From Rhodobacterales bacterium HTCC2255 (lineage in GTDB: Bacteria; Pseudomonadota; Alphaproteobacteria; Rhodobacterales; Rhodobacteraceae), in contig DS022282.1 of NCBI GenBank assembly GCA_000153745.1, positions 416,027-480,026 of the forward strand: DNA of 64,000 bases, in the 5' to 3' direction. The translations under genes and the position numbers were made by a program. How positions within the stretch are numbered: position 1 is the first letter of the stretch; each line of letters begins with the position of its first letter. Below the pieces are notes generated by a model, which saw only the letters and a list, made by a program, of their open reading frames with translations, ran no database searches and was not told where the DNA came from. This document shows positions 1-8,433 of the stretch, one piece after another.

Positions 1-1
1 T

Positions 2-427
2 AGACCGAATACCAATAGACATTATCAAAGAAGATTATTAGCTGGAATTAAAGAAGGCGGTCTTCCAATACTAGAAACAGGTAAAAAAGGCACAAGAGCA
101 TTAGTAAAACACCTTCGAGATGGAGGTATAATGTCAATTTTACTCGATGAAAAAGTATCAGAAGGAACTAGGATACCATTTCTAGGTCTAGACGCGCTTA
201 CCTCACTTTCTGCAGCCCAATTAGCACTAAAATACAATATTCCAATGATACCAGCTTATGGTATCCGAATTGATGATAAAAACGAATTTAAGGTAGAGTT
301 TGAAGAACCTATCCCTCACACAGATAGCTTAACAATGACACGTAATTTTAATGATAGCCTTTCAAAAAGAATTATTTCAAATCCAGAACAATGGTATTGG
401 ATGTTAAGACGGTGGGATGGTGCTTAA
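2..427 (+). CDS. Lipid A biosynthesis acyltransferase-like protein, C-terminal part (LpxL/HtrB type)
   Basis: The reading frame is open from the window edge to a stop at 425-427, so the 5' part of the gene lies outside. The visible 141 residues resemble the C-terminal half of Kdo-dependent lipid A acyltransferases: an RPN segment at the start, an LLDEK...G...PFLG stretch around the middle and the family ending NPEQWYWMLRRWDG. These enzymes sit on the inner face of the cytoplasmic membrane and add a secondary acyl chain to lipid A. The catalytic HX4D/E motif would lie upstream of the window. An internal ATG at 131 is not the real start because homology runs upstream of it. Confidence 0.8.
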   Translation, partial: RPNTNRHYQRRLLAGIKEGGLPILETGKKGTRALVKHLRDGGIMSILLDEKVSEGTRIPFLGLDALTSLSAAQLALKYNIPMIPAYGIRIDDKNEFKVEFEEPIPHTDSLTMTRNFNDSLSKRIISNPEQWYWMLRRWDGA

Positions 428-491
428 TAATAAGCATATTATTGTGTAAGCTATATATTACAATAATATTTAAAGCTCATAGGTATCGAGA

Positions 492-1172
492 ATGATTGTA
501 AGAAAACCAAAATTTTTATCAGTTAAGAGTGTACCAAAGCTTTTTTGGAGTTCCCCAAAGGCGCTTACAATATCCCCTCCTCCAATCTCTGTATTATTCT
601 TAGTTATTGGCTTGGTACTTTTTGGATTAGGTGAAGCACTATTGGTTGCTTCAGGCGCTGGCGTCAGCCCTTGGACTGTACTTGCTCAAGGGCTTACTCA
701 AGTCACTAGTTGGAGTATTGGATATTCCACATTCATTATAAGTTTAATTGTACTTTTTTGTTGGATACCTCTTAAACAGGTTCCTGGCATTGGCACCATT
801 CTAAATGCAATAATAATTGCATTAGTATTTGAGTATATATTACCTATTCTTCCAACTTTTGAAAATCCTTTGTTAAAAATTGCAGAAGCAATACTTGGCG
901 TTTTAGTTACAGGCTTTGGTGGCGCATTATATCTTATAGCTAATTTAGGTCCTGGGCCCAGAGATGGATTAATGACCGGATTGCAAAAATTAACAAACTT
1001 TCCAATCGCATGGGTTAGAAGTGGAATTGAAATAACAGTTATTTTTATTGGATGGAACCTTGGTGGTATTGTAGGGATTGGAACCATAATATTTGCTTTT
1101 GGAATTGGTCCAGCAGTTGCCTTAAGCATGCACATGTTAGAAAAAATTGCTAATAAAACAACAGAAAGTTAA
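492..1172 (+). CDS. YczE/YitT-like integral membrane protein
   Basis: A 226-residue hydrophobic protein with about five or six membrane segments. It carries the glycine-rich signatures of the YczE group (COG2364): SGAGVSPWTVLAQG near residues 54-67 and LGPGPRDGLMTGL near 153-165. The molecular function of this family is not established; YczE of Bacillus has been linked to lipopeptide production and the related YitT proteins are uncharacterised. It follows the acyltransferase gene by 64 bp on the same strand and converges with the MFS gene 27 bp downstream. The assignment to the family is fairly secure and the function is unknown. Confidence 0.75.
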   Translation: MIVRKPKFLSVKSVPKLFWSSPKALTISPPPISVLFLVIGLVLFGLGEALLVASGAGVSPWTVLAQGLTQVTSWSIGYSTFIISLIVLFCWIPLKQVPGIGTILNAIIIALVFEYILPILPTFENPLLKIAEAILGVLVTGFGGALYLIANLGPGPRDGLMTGLQKLTNFPIAWVRSGIEITVIFIGWNLGGIVGIGTIIFAFGIGPAVALSMHMLEKIANKTTES

Positions 1173-1199
1173 TCATACAAATTTATTGAAAATTCTCAT

Positions 1200-2330
1200 T
1201 TAATTTGTAGATATTTTACGTGAAAAAATAACTATCAATACTACAAGCGGTATAAGGATGCTAAATCCAATGGATAATGAAGTTATTTCAGCAAAATAAC
1301 CAATAATAACTGGTCCAAGCAATATTCCGGCGTAACCAGTTGTCGTTACAGAAGCAATTGCAATGGCGGGTGGCATAACTGTTTGTCTTCCGGCAGCACT
1401 AAAAAATATTGGAACAAGATTTGCCACACCCAATCCAATAAACATAAATCCACTCAGTGCTATTATAGTTATATTCGATAAAACGATTATTAATATTCCT
1501 AAAATTGTAATAACCACACCAAATATAAGAACCTTAAATTCTCCTATTGCCTTAACAATTTCGTCTCCTAAAAGGCGAGCAACAACCATAGCAATAGAAA
1601 AAAGAATATAACCAATACCTGCACTTTTCGGTGCAGTGAGTTCACGATCAATAATCAATAAAGCACCCCAATCAACAACAGCCCCTTCTACTAAAAAAAT
1701 AATTGCTGCAAATATGGCCAATAATATAACCACTCCTTTTGGGAGCATAAATTTAGTTTTCTTAACTGTACTCACATTTAGGAGGCGCTTCACTGTTAAA
1801 GTCATTGTAATAAAAGTTATACTTGCAGCAATAACTGATGAAGACAAAAGAGAAGTTTCAAAAAATAAAAATACAGTCATTAATCCAGCACCAGCCAACC
1901 CACCAATACTAAATTGTGCATGAAAATTTGACATAAGAGATCGTTTTTCTATTTTTTCGACTTCAACTGCATGAACATTCATTGCTACATCCAAAGTACC
2001 CAATGACGCTCCAAGTAGAAATATTATAATAGCTAAAATAAATTGGGTTTCTACAATTACCAAAACCGGTATCAAGAGGGCCATAACAAATCCACCTAAT
2101 AAAATCATAGGCTTTGATCCTCTTTTCGCAGAAATAATACCCGTTATTGGCATAGCAATAATAGCCCCAATTCCAAGGCATAATAACAAAAGCCCAAACT
2201 CACTTTTATCAGCACTTACATTTTCTTTGATAAATGGAAAAAATGGCGCACAGCATCCCATTGCAAACCCTGCAGCAAAAAATGCTAAGCGAGTTGCCAG
2301 ACGTGCGCTATATGTGTGATGAAAATCCAT
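1200..2330 (-). CDS. MFS transporter, YbjJ-like
   Basis: This 376-residue polytopic protein has about 12 predicted membrane segments and an MFS loop (ISAKRGSKPM, near residues 65-74) between helices 2 and 3. The conserved LGTLDVAMNVHAVEVEK segment near residues 109-125 and the following FHAQFSIGG resemble the YbjJ/fucose-permease-like branch. It lies 40 bp downstream of glpK on the same strand and may be co-transcribed with glpDK. That would suit import or export of a product linked to glycerol or galactoside use, but the substrate cannot be read from the sequence. The ATG at 2328-2330 is the only good early start. Confidence 0.8.
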   Translation of the reverse strand: MDFHHTYSARLATRLAFFAAGFAMGCCAPFFPFIKENVSADKSEFGLLLLCLGIGAIIAMPITGIISAKRGSKPMILLGGFVMALLIPVLVIVETQFILAIIIFLLGASLGTLDVAMNVHAVEVEKIEKRSLMSNFHAQFSIGGLAGAGLMTVFLFFETSLLSSSVIAASITFITMTLTVKRLLNVSTVKKTKFMLPKGVVILLAIFAAIIFLVEGAVVDWGALLIIDRELTAPKSAGIGYILFSIAMVVARLLGDEIVKAIGEFKVLIFGVVITILGILIIVLSNITIIALSGFMFIGLGVANLVPIFFSAAGRQTVMPPAIAIASVTTTGYAGILLGPVIIGYFAEITSLSIGFSILIPLVVLIVIFSRKISTN

Positions 2331-2370
2331 AAATCACTTCCTCAAATGTTTTGATGTCTTTTACATTAAT

Positions 2371-3858
2371 CTATGCCTCAAGTGTTGATTTAACTGCTCT
2401 TTTCCAGGCTAAATACTTTGTATTACGACATTCTTCATCCATACTTGGCTTGAACTCTCTTTCTTTTGTCCACTTAGATGAAAAGTCTTCTAGGTTAGGA
2501 TAAACACCTATATGCATTCCAGCCAACCAAGCTACTCCCAAAGCCGTTGTTTCAATGATTTCTGGTCGGTCTACTGGTGCGTTTATGATGTCAGACAGAA
2601 ACTGCATCGTCCAATCACTTGTACTCATACCCCCATCAACTCTAAGAGTAGGACTAACTCCTGTCATTCTCCAATCAGCTGACATAGCTTCAAGTAAATC
2701 ACGCGTTTGAAATCCAACACTTTCAAGAGCAGCCTTTGCAATTTCTGGTGCACCACTATTTCTTGTCAAACCATACACAGCTCCACGACATTCGGCGTTC
2801 CAATAAGGCGCACCCAAACCTACAAAAGCAGGCACCATAATTACGTTTTGTTCTTCATCAGCTTGCTGGGAAAGTTCTTGCGTTTCACTGGCGTGGCTAA
2901 TTATTTTCAATCCATCTCTCAACCACTGGACAACTGCTCCAGCAACAAAAATTGACCCCTCAAGAGCATATGTAGGCTTTCCATTAAATTGATAAGCAAT
3001 AGTGGTTAATAATTTATTTTTTGAAACTACAGGAGTATCGCCAGTATTTAATAATGCAAAACATCCAGTTCCATAAGTTGATTTCATCATACCTGGTTTA
3101 AAACAAGCCTGTCCAATTGTTGCCGCCTGTTGATCTCCAGCAACACCACAAATTGGTATAGTTTTATTAAATAAATTTGAATGAGTATCACCAAAATCTG
3201 CAGCACAATCTTTAACTTCTGGAAGCATTTTCATTGGGATATCCAGTAAATCACAGATCGTTTTACTCCAATGTCCCTTACGAATATCATAAAGCATAGT
3301 TCTGGCAGCATTAGTAGCGTCAGTAGCATGAACTTTACCGTTTGTAAGTTTCCAAATCAAAAAACAATCTACTGTCCCAAATAGCAATTCTCCCTTCTCA
3401 GCTCGAACACGCGCACCTTTTATGTTGTCTAATATCCATTTAAGTTTAGTGCTTGAGAAATACGGGTCTAATAATAAACCTGTACGATCTGTAATTAATT
3501 GTTCATTTCCGGCTAAGCGCATTTTTTCGCAAATATCGGCAGTTCGCCTGTCTTGCCATACAATTGCATTATAAATAGGTTCGCCAGTCTTTTTATCCCA
3601 AACTATTACTGTTTCTCGCTGGTTAGTTATACCAATTGCTTTAATCTTATGCATGTCTTTGCCAAGATCATTCATTACCTTATGACAAGTCTTTAAAGTG
3701 GTTTCCCACAAATCATTTGGGTCATGTTCTACCCAGCCAGATTTTGGAAAATACTGTTTAAATTCTGTTTGATCAGTTGCAACAACATTCATATTAATAT
3801 CGAATATCATACTTCGTGTTGATGTAGTTCCCTGATCAATTGCTAGTATAAAAGTCAT
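2371..3858 (-). CDS. glpK: Glycerol kinase
   Basis: Phosphorylates glycerol with ATP to sn-glycerol 3-phosphate in the cytoplasm. The 495-residue protein is full length (E. coli GlpK is 502). It has the FGGY-family phosphate loop DQGTTSTRS at residues 8-16, NQRET and WQDRRT in the sugar-binding half, and [11 protein letters not shown] in the ATPase half. The ATG at 3858 is preceded by a GGAG ribosome site. It lies 90 bp downstream of glpD on the same strand, so the two probably form a glpDK operon. No glpF facilitator is present next to it, which is unusual and fits glycerol being released inside the cell rather than imported free. Confidence 0.97.
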   Translation of the reverse strand: MTFILAIDQGTTSTRSMIFDINMNVVATDQTEFKQYFPKSGWVEHDPNDLWETTLKTCHKVMNDLGKDMHKIKAIGITNQRETVIVWDKKTGEPIYNAIVWQDRRTADICEKMRLAGNEQLITDRTGLLLDPYFSSTKLKWILDNIKGARVRAEKGELLFGTVDCFLIWKLTNGKVHATDATNAARTMLYDIRKGHWSKTICDLLDIPMKMLPEVKDCAADFGDTHSNLFNKTIPICGVAGDQQAATIGQACFKPGMMKSTYGTGCFALLNTGDTPVVSKNKLLTTIAYQFNGKPTYALEGSIFVAGAVVQWLRDGLKIISHASETQELSQQADEEQNVIMVPAFVGLGAPYWNAECRGAVYGLTRNSGAPEIAKAALESVGFQTRDLLEAMSADWRMTGVSPTLRVDGGMSTSDWTMQFLSDIINAPVDRPEIIETTALGVAWLAGMHIGVYPNLEDFSSKWTKEREFKPSMDEECRNTKYLAWKRAVKSTLEA

Positions 3859-3948
3859 TTGAAATCTCCATGTATCTATAAAACTAATATTTAACTTACA
3901 TGGTAAGAGTGTTAGCTTTGGTAATTTATAGTATGATAAATTATTAAT

Positions 3949-5538
3949 TTATTTTGTTAAGTTATTATTTATCCACTCTGAAAGTATATGAATTTCTTTA
4001 TCAGAAAGTCTCAACCCTAATTTTGAGCGACGCCATATAATGTCATCAGCAGTCTGTGCATATTCTTTTGTAATCAACCAAAGTACTTCTCTTTCAGTTA
4101 ATGTAGCACCAAAATTTAAGCCTAAATCTTTATCAGTTTTAGCATTACCCAATAGATCAAAAGCATCTGTTCCATAAGCTTTAATTAATCTAATTGCCCA
4201 TTTATGACTGAGAAAATTATATTTTTTCAATAGTTTATTAATTAAATTTTCTAAGTCCTGAATATCGAAATCACCCCCAGGTAAAGGAATACCTGCAGTC
4301 CAACTTAAACCAACACTAGGCAGTATCTTAGAAATTTTATCTAAAGCATTTTCTGATAATTTTCTATAAGTTGTAATTTTGCCGCCAAATACATTAAGAA
4401 TTGGAGCACCAAGAGTTTGATCGATGCTCAAAACATAATCACGTGTAGCAGCTGATGCTGAGGAGGCATTATCATTATACAATGGTCTAACACCTGAATA
4501 AGTTTTTATAATATCATCGTCAGTTATTTTTAATTCAAGATATTCTGACGCAAAATTCATGAGATAGTTTTTTTCTTCAGTTGTACATTCAGGTTTTATA
4601 GATAAATCAGAATGTTCAACATCTGTAGTTCCTATTAGAGTAAAATCTGTTTCATATGGAATTGTGAAAATAATTCGACCATCTTCACCTTGAAAAAAGT
4701 AACATTTATCGTGATCATATAATTTTTTTGTAATTAGGTGACTTCCACGAACCAACCGAACGCCCTCCGAACTATTTAAGCGTACTGTATTTTGAATAAT
4801 ATCCTCAACCCAAGGACCACCCGCATTAACGATCAAGCGAGCTTTCACTATACGAGTAGTATTATCTTTCAACGACTGAAGAGTTAAATGCCAAATACCA
4901 TTACTTTGCTCTGCGGATATAACTTTTGTGCGAACATTAATTTTAGCACCTCTAATTTCAGCATCACGAGCATTCAGGATAACCAATCTGCTATCTTCAA
5001 TCCAACAATCAGAATATTCAAATGCCTTGATGAATTTATTTTTTAAAGGCTCACCTACTCTACTGTTTGGCAAATCAATAGCTTTTGTACCTTCAAGAAA
5101 ATCTCTTCCACCCAAATTATCATATAGAAATAATCCGAGTCTAATTAACCAGGAAGGCCGGCGACCTTTTAACCATGGCATTAATATATTTAATACTTTT
5201 GAAGTCGGCGTATCTACGTCAAAACGCATATTTTTATGGTATGGTAACACAAAACGCATAGGCCAAGAAATATGTGGCATAGCTTTAAGAAGTATCTCAC
5301 GTTCAATTAAAGCTTCTCGAACAAGGCGAACTTTCCAATATTCAAGATACCGAAGACCACCATGGAATAATTTAGTTGATGCTGATGATGTAGCAGATGC
5401 TAAATCATTCATCTCAGCCAACTCAACACTTAATCCTCTCCCAACAGCATCTCTTGCTATTCCACAACCATTAATACCACCACCAATAACAAAGATATCC
5501 ACATCGATATCATTATCTTTATCTTTATAATTATTCAT
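3949..5538 (-). CDS. glpD: Aerobic glycerol-3-phosphate dehydrogenase
   Basis: Membrane-associated flavoenzyme that oxidises glycerol 3-phosphate to dihydroxyacetone phosphate and passes electrons to quinone. The 529-residue protein is slightly longer than E. coli GlpD (501). An N-terminal FAD-binding motif GGGINGCGIARDA spans residues 19-31, followed by the GlpD signature SSASTKLFHGGLRYLE at 51-66. The C-terminal region resembles the usual GlpD cap domain. The gene is divergent from glpR, with a large inverted repeat about 50 bp upstream of its ATG that is probably the GlpR operator. It is the first gene of the minus-strand glpDK unit. Confidence 0.96.
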   Translation of the reverse strand: MNNYKDKDNDIDVDIFVIGGGINGCGIARDAVGRGLSVELAEMNDLASATSSASTKLFHGGLRYLEYWKVRLVREALIEREILLKAMPHISWPMRFVLPYHKNMRFDVDTPTSKVLNILMPWLKGRRPSWLIRLGLFLYDNLGGRDFLEGTKAIDLPNSRVGEPLKNKFIKAFEYSDCWIEDSRLVILNARDAEIRGAKINVRTKVISAEQSNGIWHLTLQSLKDNTTRIVKARLIVNAGGPWVEDIIQNTVRLNSSEGVRLVRGSHLITKKLYDHDKCYFFQGEDGRIIFTIPYETDFTLIGTTDVEHSDLSIKPECTTEEKNYLMNFASEYLELKITDDDIIKTYSGVRPLYNDNASSASAATRDYVLSIDQTLGAPILNVFGGKITTYRKLSENALDKISKILPSVGLSWTAGIPLPGGDFDIQDLENLINKLLKKYNFLSHKWAIRLIKAYGTDAFDLLGNAKTDKDLGLNFGATLTEREVLWLITKEYAQTADDIIWRRSKLGLRLSDKEIHILSEWINNNLTK

Positions 5539-5580
5539 AAAAAAATTCCGTAATATATAGAATCTTGAATATCATTAATA

Positions 5581-5634
5581 ACAAATACCATCAATAACGA
5601 ATGTTCGTTTATTTTCGTTATTGATGGTATTTGT
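5581..5634. promoter_or_regulatory. Putative GlpR operator: 21-bp perfect inverted repeat
   Basis: The arms 5581-5601 and 5614-5634 are perfectly complementary over 21 bases with a 12-base spacer. Nested inside is a shorter palindrome, AACGAATGTTCGTT at 5596-5609, and the hexamer TTCGTT recurs exactly 10 bp apart (5604 and 5614). The half-site ATGTTCG matches the core of the known E. coli GlpR operators. Its position between divergent glpD and glpR suggests control of both. The function is inferred; the repeat itself is directly visible. Confidence 0.75.
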
Positions 5635-5764
5635 TTGAATTTTGCATTATTAAATTTGCTCTATTAATATAGATTAATGGAATAACAGAATTTTAACAGA
5701 CTATACTAAAGATCAACATCCAACTATAAAATAAATATATTCTGACATTAAGCGAGCAAAAATT

Positions 5765-6529
5765 ATGGTCTCAAGTTTTAGACAAAAAGAAATATTAGAT
5801 ATTGCACGTAAAGACGGTAAAGTTACGGTCGACGGTTTAGCAGAGAAATATAATGTTACCGTTCAAACAATCAGAAGAGACCTATCCAGATTAACAGAAA
5901 CAGGGAAACTTGAACGAGTACATGGCGGTGCTGTTGTTCCTTCAGGAGTTGTAAATATTGAATATGAACAACGAAGACTGCTGAATAAAGCCGGAAAAAG
6001 AAATATAGCGGCTGAATGCGCTGCACGAATTCCCAATGGAGCTTCTGTATTTATAAATATTGGCACAACCACAGAAGCCGTTGCAAGAGAGCTTTTAAAT
6101 CATGATAATTTATTGGTAGTTACAAACAATCTTAATATAGCTAATATTTTAGCTACCAACAAAAATTGTGAAATAATTTTAGCTGGAGGTATACTAAGAC
6201 GTCTTGATGGTGGAATAGTTGGTGGCTTAACAGTAGAAATGGTTAAACAATTTAAGTTTGATTACTCAATTCTTGGATGTTCTGCAATTGATACAGATGG
6301 AGACTTGCTCGATTATGACGGTCAAGAAATCATAGTGAGCCAAACAGCAATTAATAGGTCGCGGAAAATTATAGTCGTTGCTGATTATCTCAAATTTGAA
6401 CGGAAAGCGCCGCTGACTAATTGTTCACTCTCAGATGCAAATATCATAATCACAGACAAACCCCTTTCAGAAAAACTTAAAAATAGCTGCAAAGAATGGA
6501 AAACCGAAGTCATTAATACTCAAAATTAA
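5765..6529 (+). CDS. glpR: DeoR-family transcriptional regulator, GlpR-type repressor
   Basis: A 254-residue DeoR-family protein. The N-terminal winged helix contains VDGLAEKYNVTVQTIRRDLSRL and ends in the HGGAV segment typical of the family. The C-terminal DeoRC sensor domain starts with the GTTTEAVA phosphate-binding loop and includes TNNLNIA and LAGGILRRLDGGIVGG. Family members bind phosphorylated sugars or glycerol 3-phosphate, which releases the operator. It is divergent from glpDK across the 21-bp inverted repeat, the standard arrangement for a local repressor. It converges with the beta-galactosidase gene with a 14-bp gap. Confidence 0.88.
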   Translation: MVSSFRQKEILDIARKDGKVTVDGLAEKYNVTVQTIRRDLSRLTETGKLERVHGGAVVPSGVVNIEYEQRRLLNKAGKRNIAAECAARIPNGASVFINIGTTTEAVARELLNHDNLLVVTNNLNIANILATNKNCEIILAGGILRRLDGGIVGGLTVEMVKQFKFDYSILGCSAIDTDGDLLDYDGQEIIVSQTAINRSRKIIVVADYLKFERKAPLTNCSLSDANIIITDKPLSEKLKNSCKEWKTEVINTQN

Positions 6530-6543
6530 TCAAAGTATTTTTA

Positions 6544-8433
6544 TTATCTTTTTTCTATAATTTTTACATCTGCCGGGCACAATGAAATACCATCAATATT
6601 TTGATTTTCATTACTGTAGTTCCAGATAAATCGATGATTTTTTGTTAATCTTTGCCTTACACCATCAGGCATTTCCAAATATTTAATATTTTGATCTTTC
6701 AATAATTTCTTAAATAATCTTTTTTTTGCTTCTTGATCCAAACAACCAGCTAAATAAGTTTTATTATTTTGCTGCAACACTATTGGATCTCCACATTCAG
6801 TTTCTTCAATAACTGATGCATCATGAGAAATGTCTTCTATCCACCTGACAACTGATCCTGGTTTCTTTAAACGTCTCGACATATTCTGTCGTATTGTTTC
6901 CACACGCTCCACAACCACATTCAACCCTGAAACATTTGGCGGTAATGGATTAGGAATTTGGAAATCTTTAGTCTTTGAATTAAATCTTGGCCCTAAGACT
7001 AAATGTGCAGAGCAATTTTCAATTGTATTGTTAGTTAAAAATAAACTTGGTGCAAAAACAATTTTATAATCATTAAGTTTTTTGTCATCACTAGAACAAA
7101 TATCAACATTTATACCAAGCTTTTTCAAGCAACTATACGTGTCAAAAACTTCATGAAAATAATCAAAATTTAAAGCTTGCGGTTGAATTTCCCAAGCCCA
7201 TTGAGATGGATAGTCGAATATTAATGCAACATCTGATGTGACCTGCTCAATCGTAGTTAATGCATTTATTTCATCATTAAGTTCTACAATTTCTTCCCAA
7301 GCTGGAGCTGGCTCATCATCTACACGTAATAAGCCAGCATGCATTTGTTCTTGCGCAAATGGTGCTTGGCGCCACCTAAAATAACATACAGTCTCAGCTC
7401 CATGAGCAATTGCTTCCCACGACCACAAGCGTACCATCCCTTTTAATGGCGCAGGATTGTATGAAGCCCAATTAACTGGACCTGGCTGTTGCTCCATAAC
7501 CCACCAACGATCACGCCCCACAGCCCTATATAAATCATGGTGAAATGATTGAAAGTCAGGGTCTCCTTGATAAGCATATTTTGCTTTAAAACTTTCATCA
7601 GCATCAGACACCATTTCTAAAAAACCAAGCGGATAACTATCCCAACTGGCAATATCTAGATCTGCACCAACATCATAATGGTCAAATGCAGTAATTCTTC
7701 CCATATAATTGTGTATTAATGGTTTCGAAGTAAATTCCCGCAAAATATTTACTTGAATACTATTAAAAGCAACAACTTGATCAGATGAATAACGTCTAAA
7801 ATCCATCACATGAGATGGATTTGCTTCAGTAACAGTTAAATTAGGTAATTCAATGTCTGAAAATTCATTTATTTCCATAGACCAGAATACATTTCCCCAT
7901 GCTTTGTTTAATGCATTAGGTGATTGATATTTTTGCGCCAACCAATCTCTAAAACCAATTAAGGCAGCCATACTATATGATAATGTGGTATCATGGCACC
8001 CATACTCATTATCTGTTTGCCAGGCCTGTACTGTTGAACCATATCTATTTGCTATTTCACGAGTAATCCGAGCAGCCTCTTTCCTGTATCCCAAATGGCT
8101 AAAACAATAATGTCGACGCGATCCAAATTTTCGCTCATTTCCCATTTTATCAACTGCAAGCATATCAGGATATTTATCCAGCACCCATCTTGGAGGTGTA
8201 GCAGTTGGTGTTCCCATTATTATGTCTAAATTATGCCTACGCAAAACCTCTACAACAGCATCCAACCATTCAAAGTCAAATGAACCTTCCTGGGGTTCAA
8301 TTCGACTCCAACAGAACTCACCTATTCGAACCCAAGATAATCCTAATTCAACCATGCGCAAAGCGTCTTTTTCCCACATTTCCCGTGGCCAATGCTCAGG
8401 ATAATAACATGTACCAAGTTTTGGATTAGTCAT
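6544..8433 (-). CDS. Beta-galactosidase, glycoside hydrolase family 42
   Basis: Hydrolyses terminal beta-D-galactosides in the cytoplasm, as no signal peptide is visible. The 629-residue protein begins with the GH42 hallmark YYPEHWP at residues 10-16. The acid/base glutamate is E143 in WQTDNEYG and the likely nucleophile is E314 in WWVMEQQPGPVNWA. The C-terminal part corresponds to the trimerisation domain and a short beta domain. Its ATG overlaps the alpha-galactosidase stop by 4 bp (ATGA), so it is the last gene of a five-gene operon with a sugar ABC importer. Family assignment is secure; the natural substrate is not known. Confidence 0.95.
   Translation of the reverse strand: MTNPKLGTCYYPEHWPREMWEKDALRMVELGLSWVRIGEFCWSRIEPQEGSFDFEWLDAVVEVLRRHNLDIIMGTPTATPPRWVLDKYPDMLAVDKMGNERKFGSRRHYCFSHLGYRKEAARITREIANRYGSTVQAWQTDNEYGCHDTTLSYSMAALIGFRDWLAQKYQSPNALNKAWGNVFWSMEINEFSDIELPNLTVTEANPSHVMDFRRYSSDQVVAFNSIQVNILREFTSKPLIHNYMGRITAFDHYDVGADLDIASWDSYPLGFLEMVSDADESFKAKYAYQGDPDFQSFHHDLYRAVGRDRWWVMEQQPGPVNWASYNPAPLKGMVRLWSWEAIAHGAETVCYFRWRQAPFAQEQMHAGLLRVDDEPAPAWEEIVELNDEINALTTIEQVTSDVALIFDYPSQWAWEIQPQALNFDYFHEVFDTYSCLKKLGINVDICSSDDKKLNDYKIVFAPSLFLTNNTIENCSAHLVLGPRFNSKTKDFQIPNPLPPNVSGLNVVVERVETIRQNMSRRLKKPGSVVRWIEDISHDASVIEETECGDPIVLQQNNKTYLAGCLDQEAKKRLFKKLLKDQNIKYLEMPDGVRQRLTKNHRFIWNYSNENQNIDGISLCPADVKIIEKR

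Noticed and set aside
3923-3942. Hairpin between glpD and glpK
   Set aside because: Only a 7-bp all-A/T stem; too weak to support a terminator or regulatory claim.
4928-5530. 200-codon open frame antisense to glpD
   Set aside because: It lies wholly inside glpD on the opposite strand, has no recognisable domain and no ribosome site; the GlpD frame has full homology.
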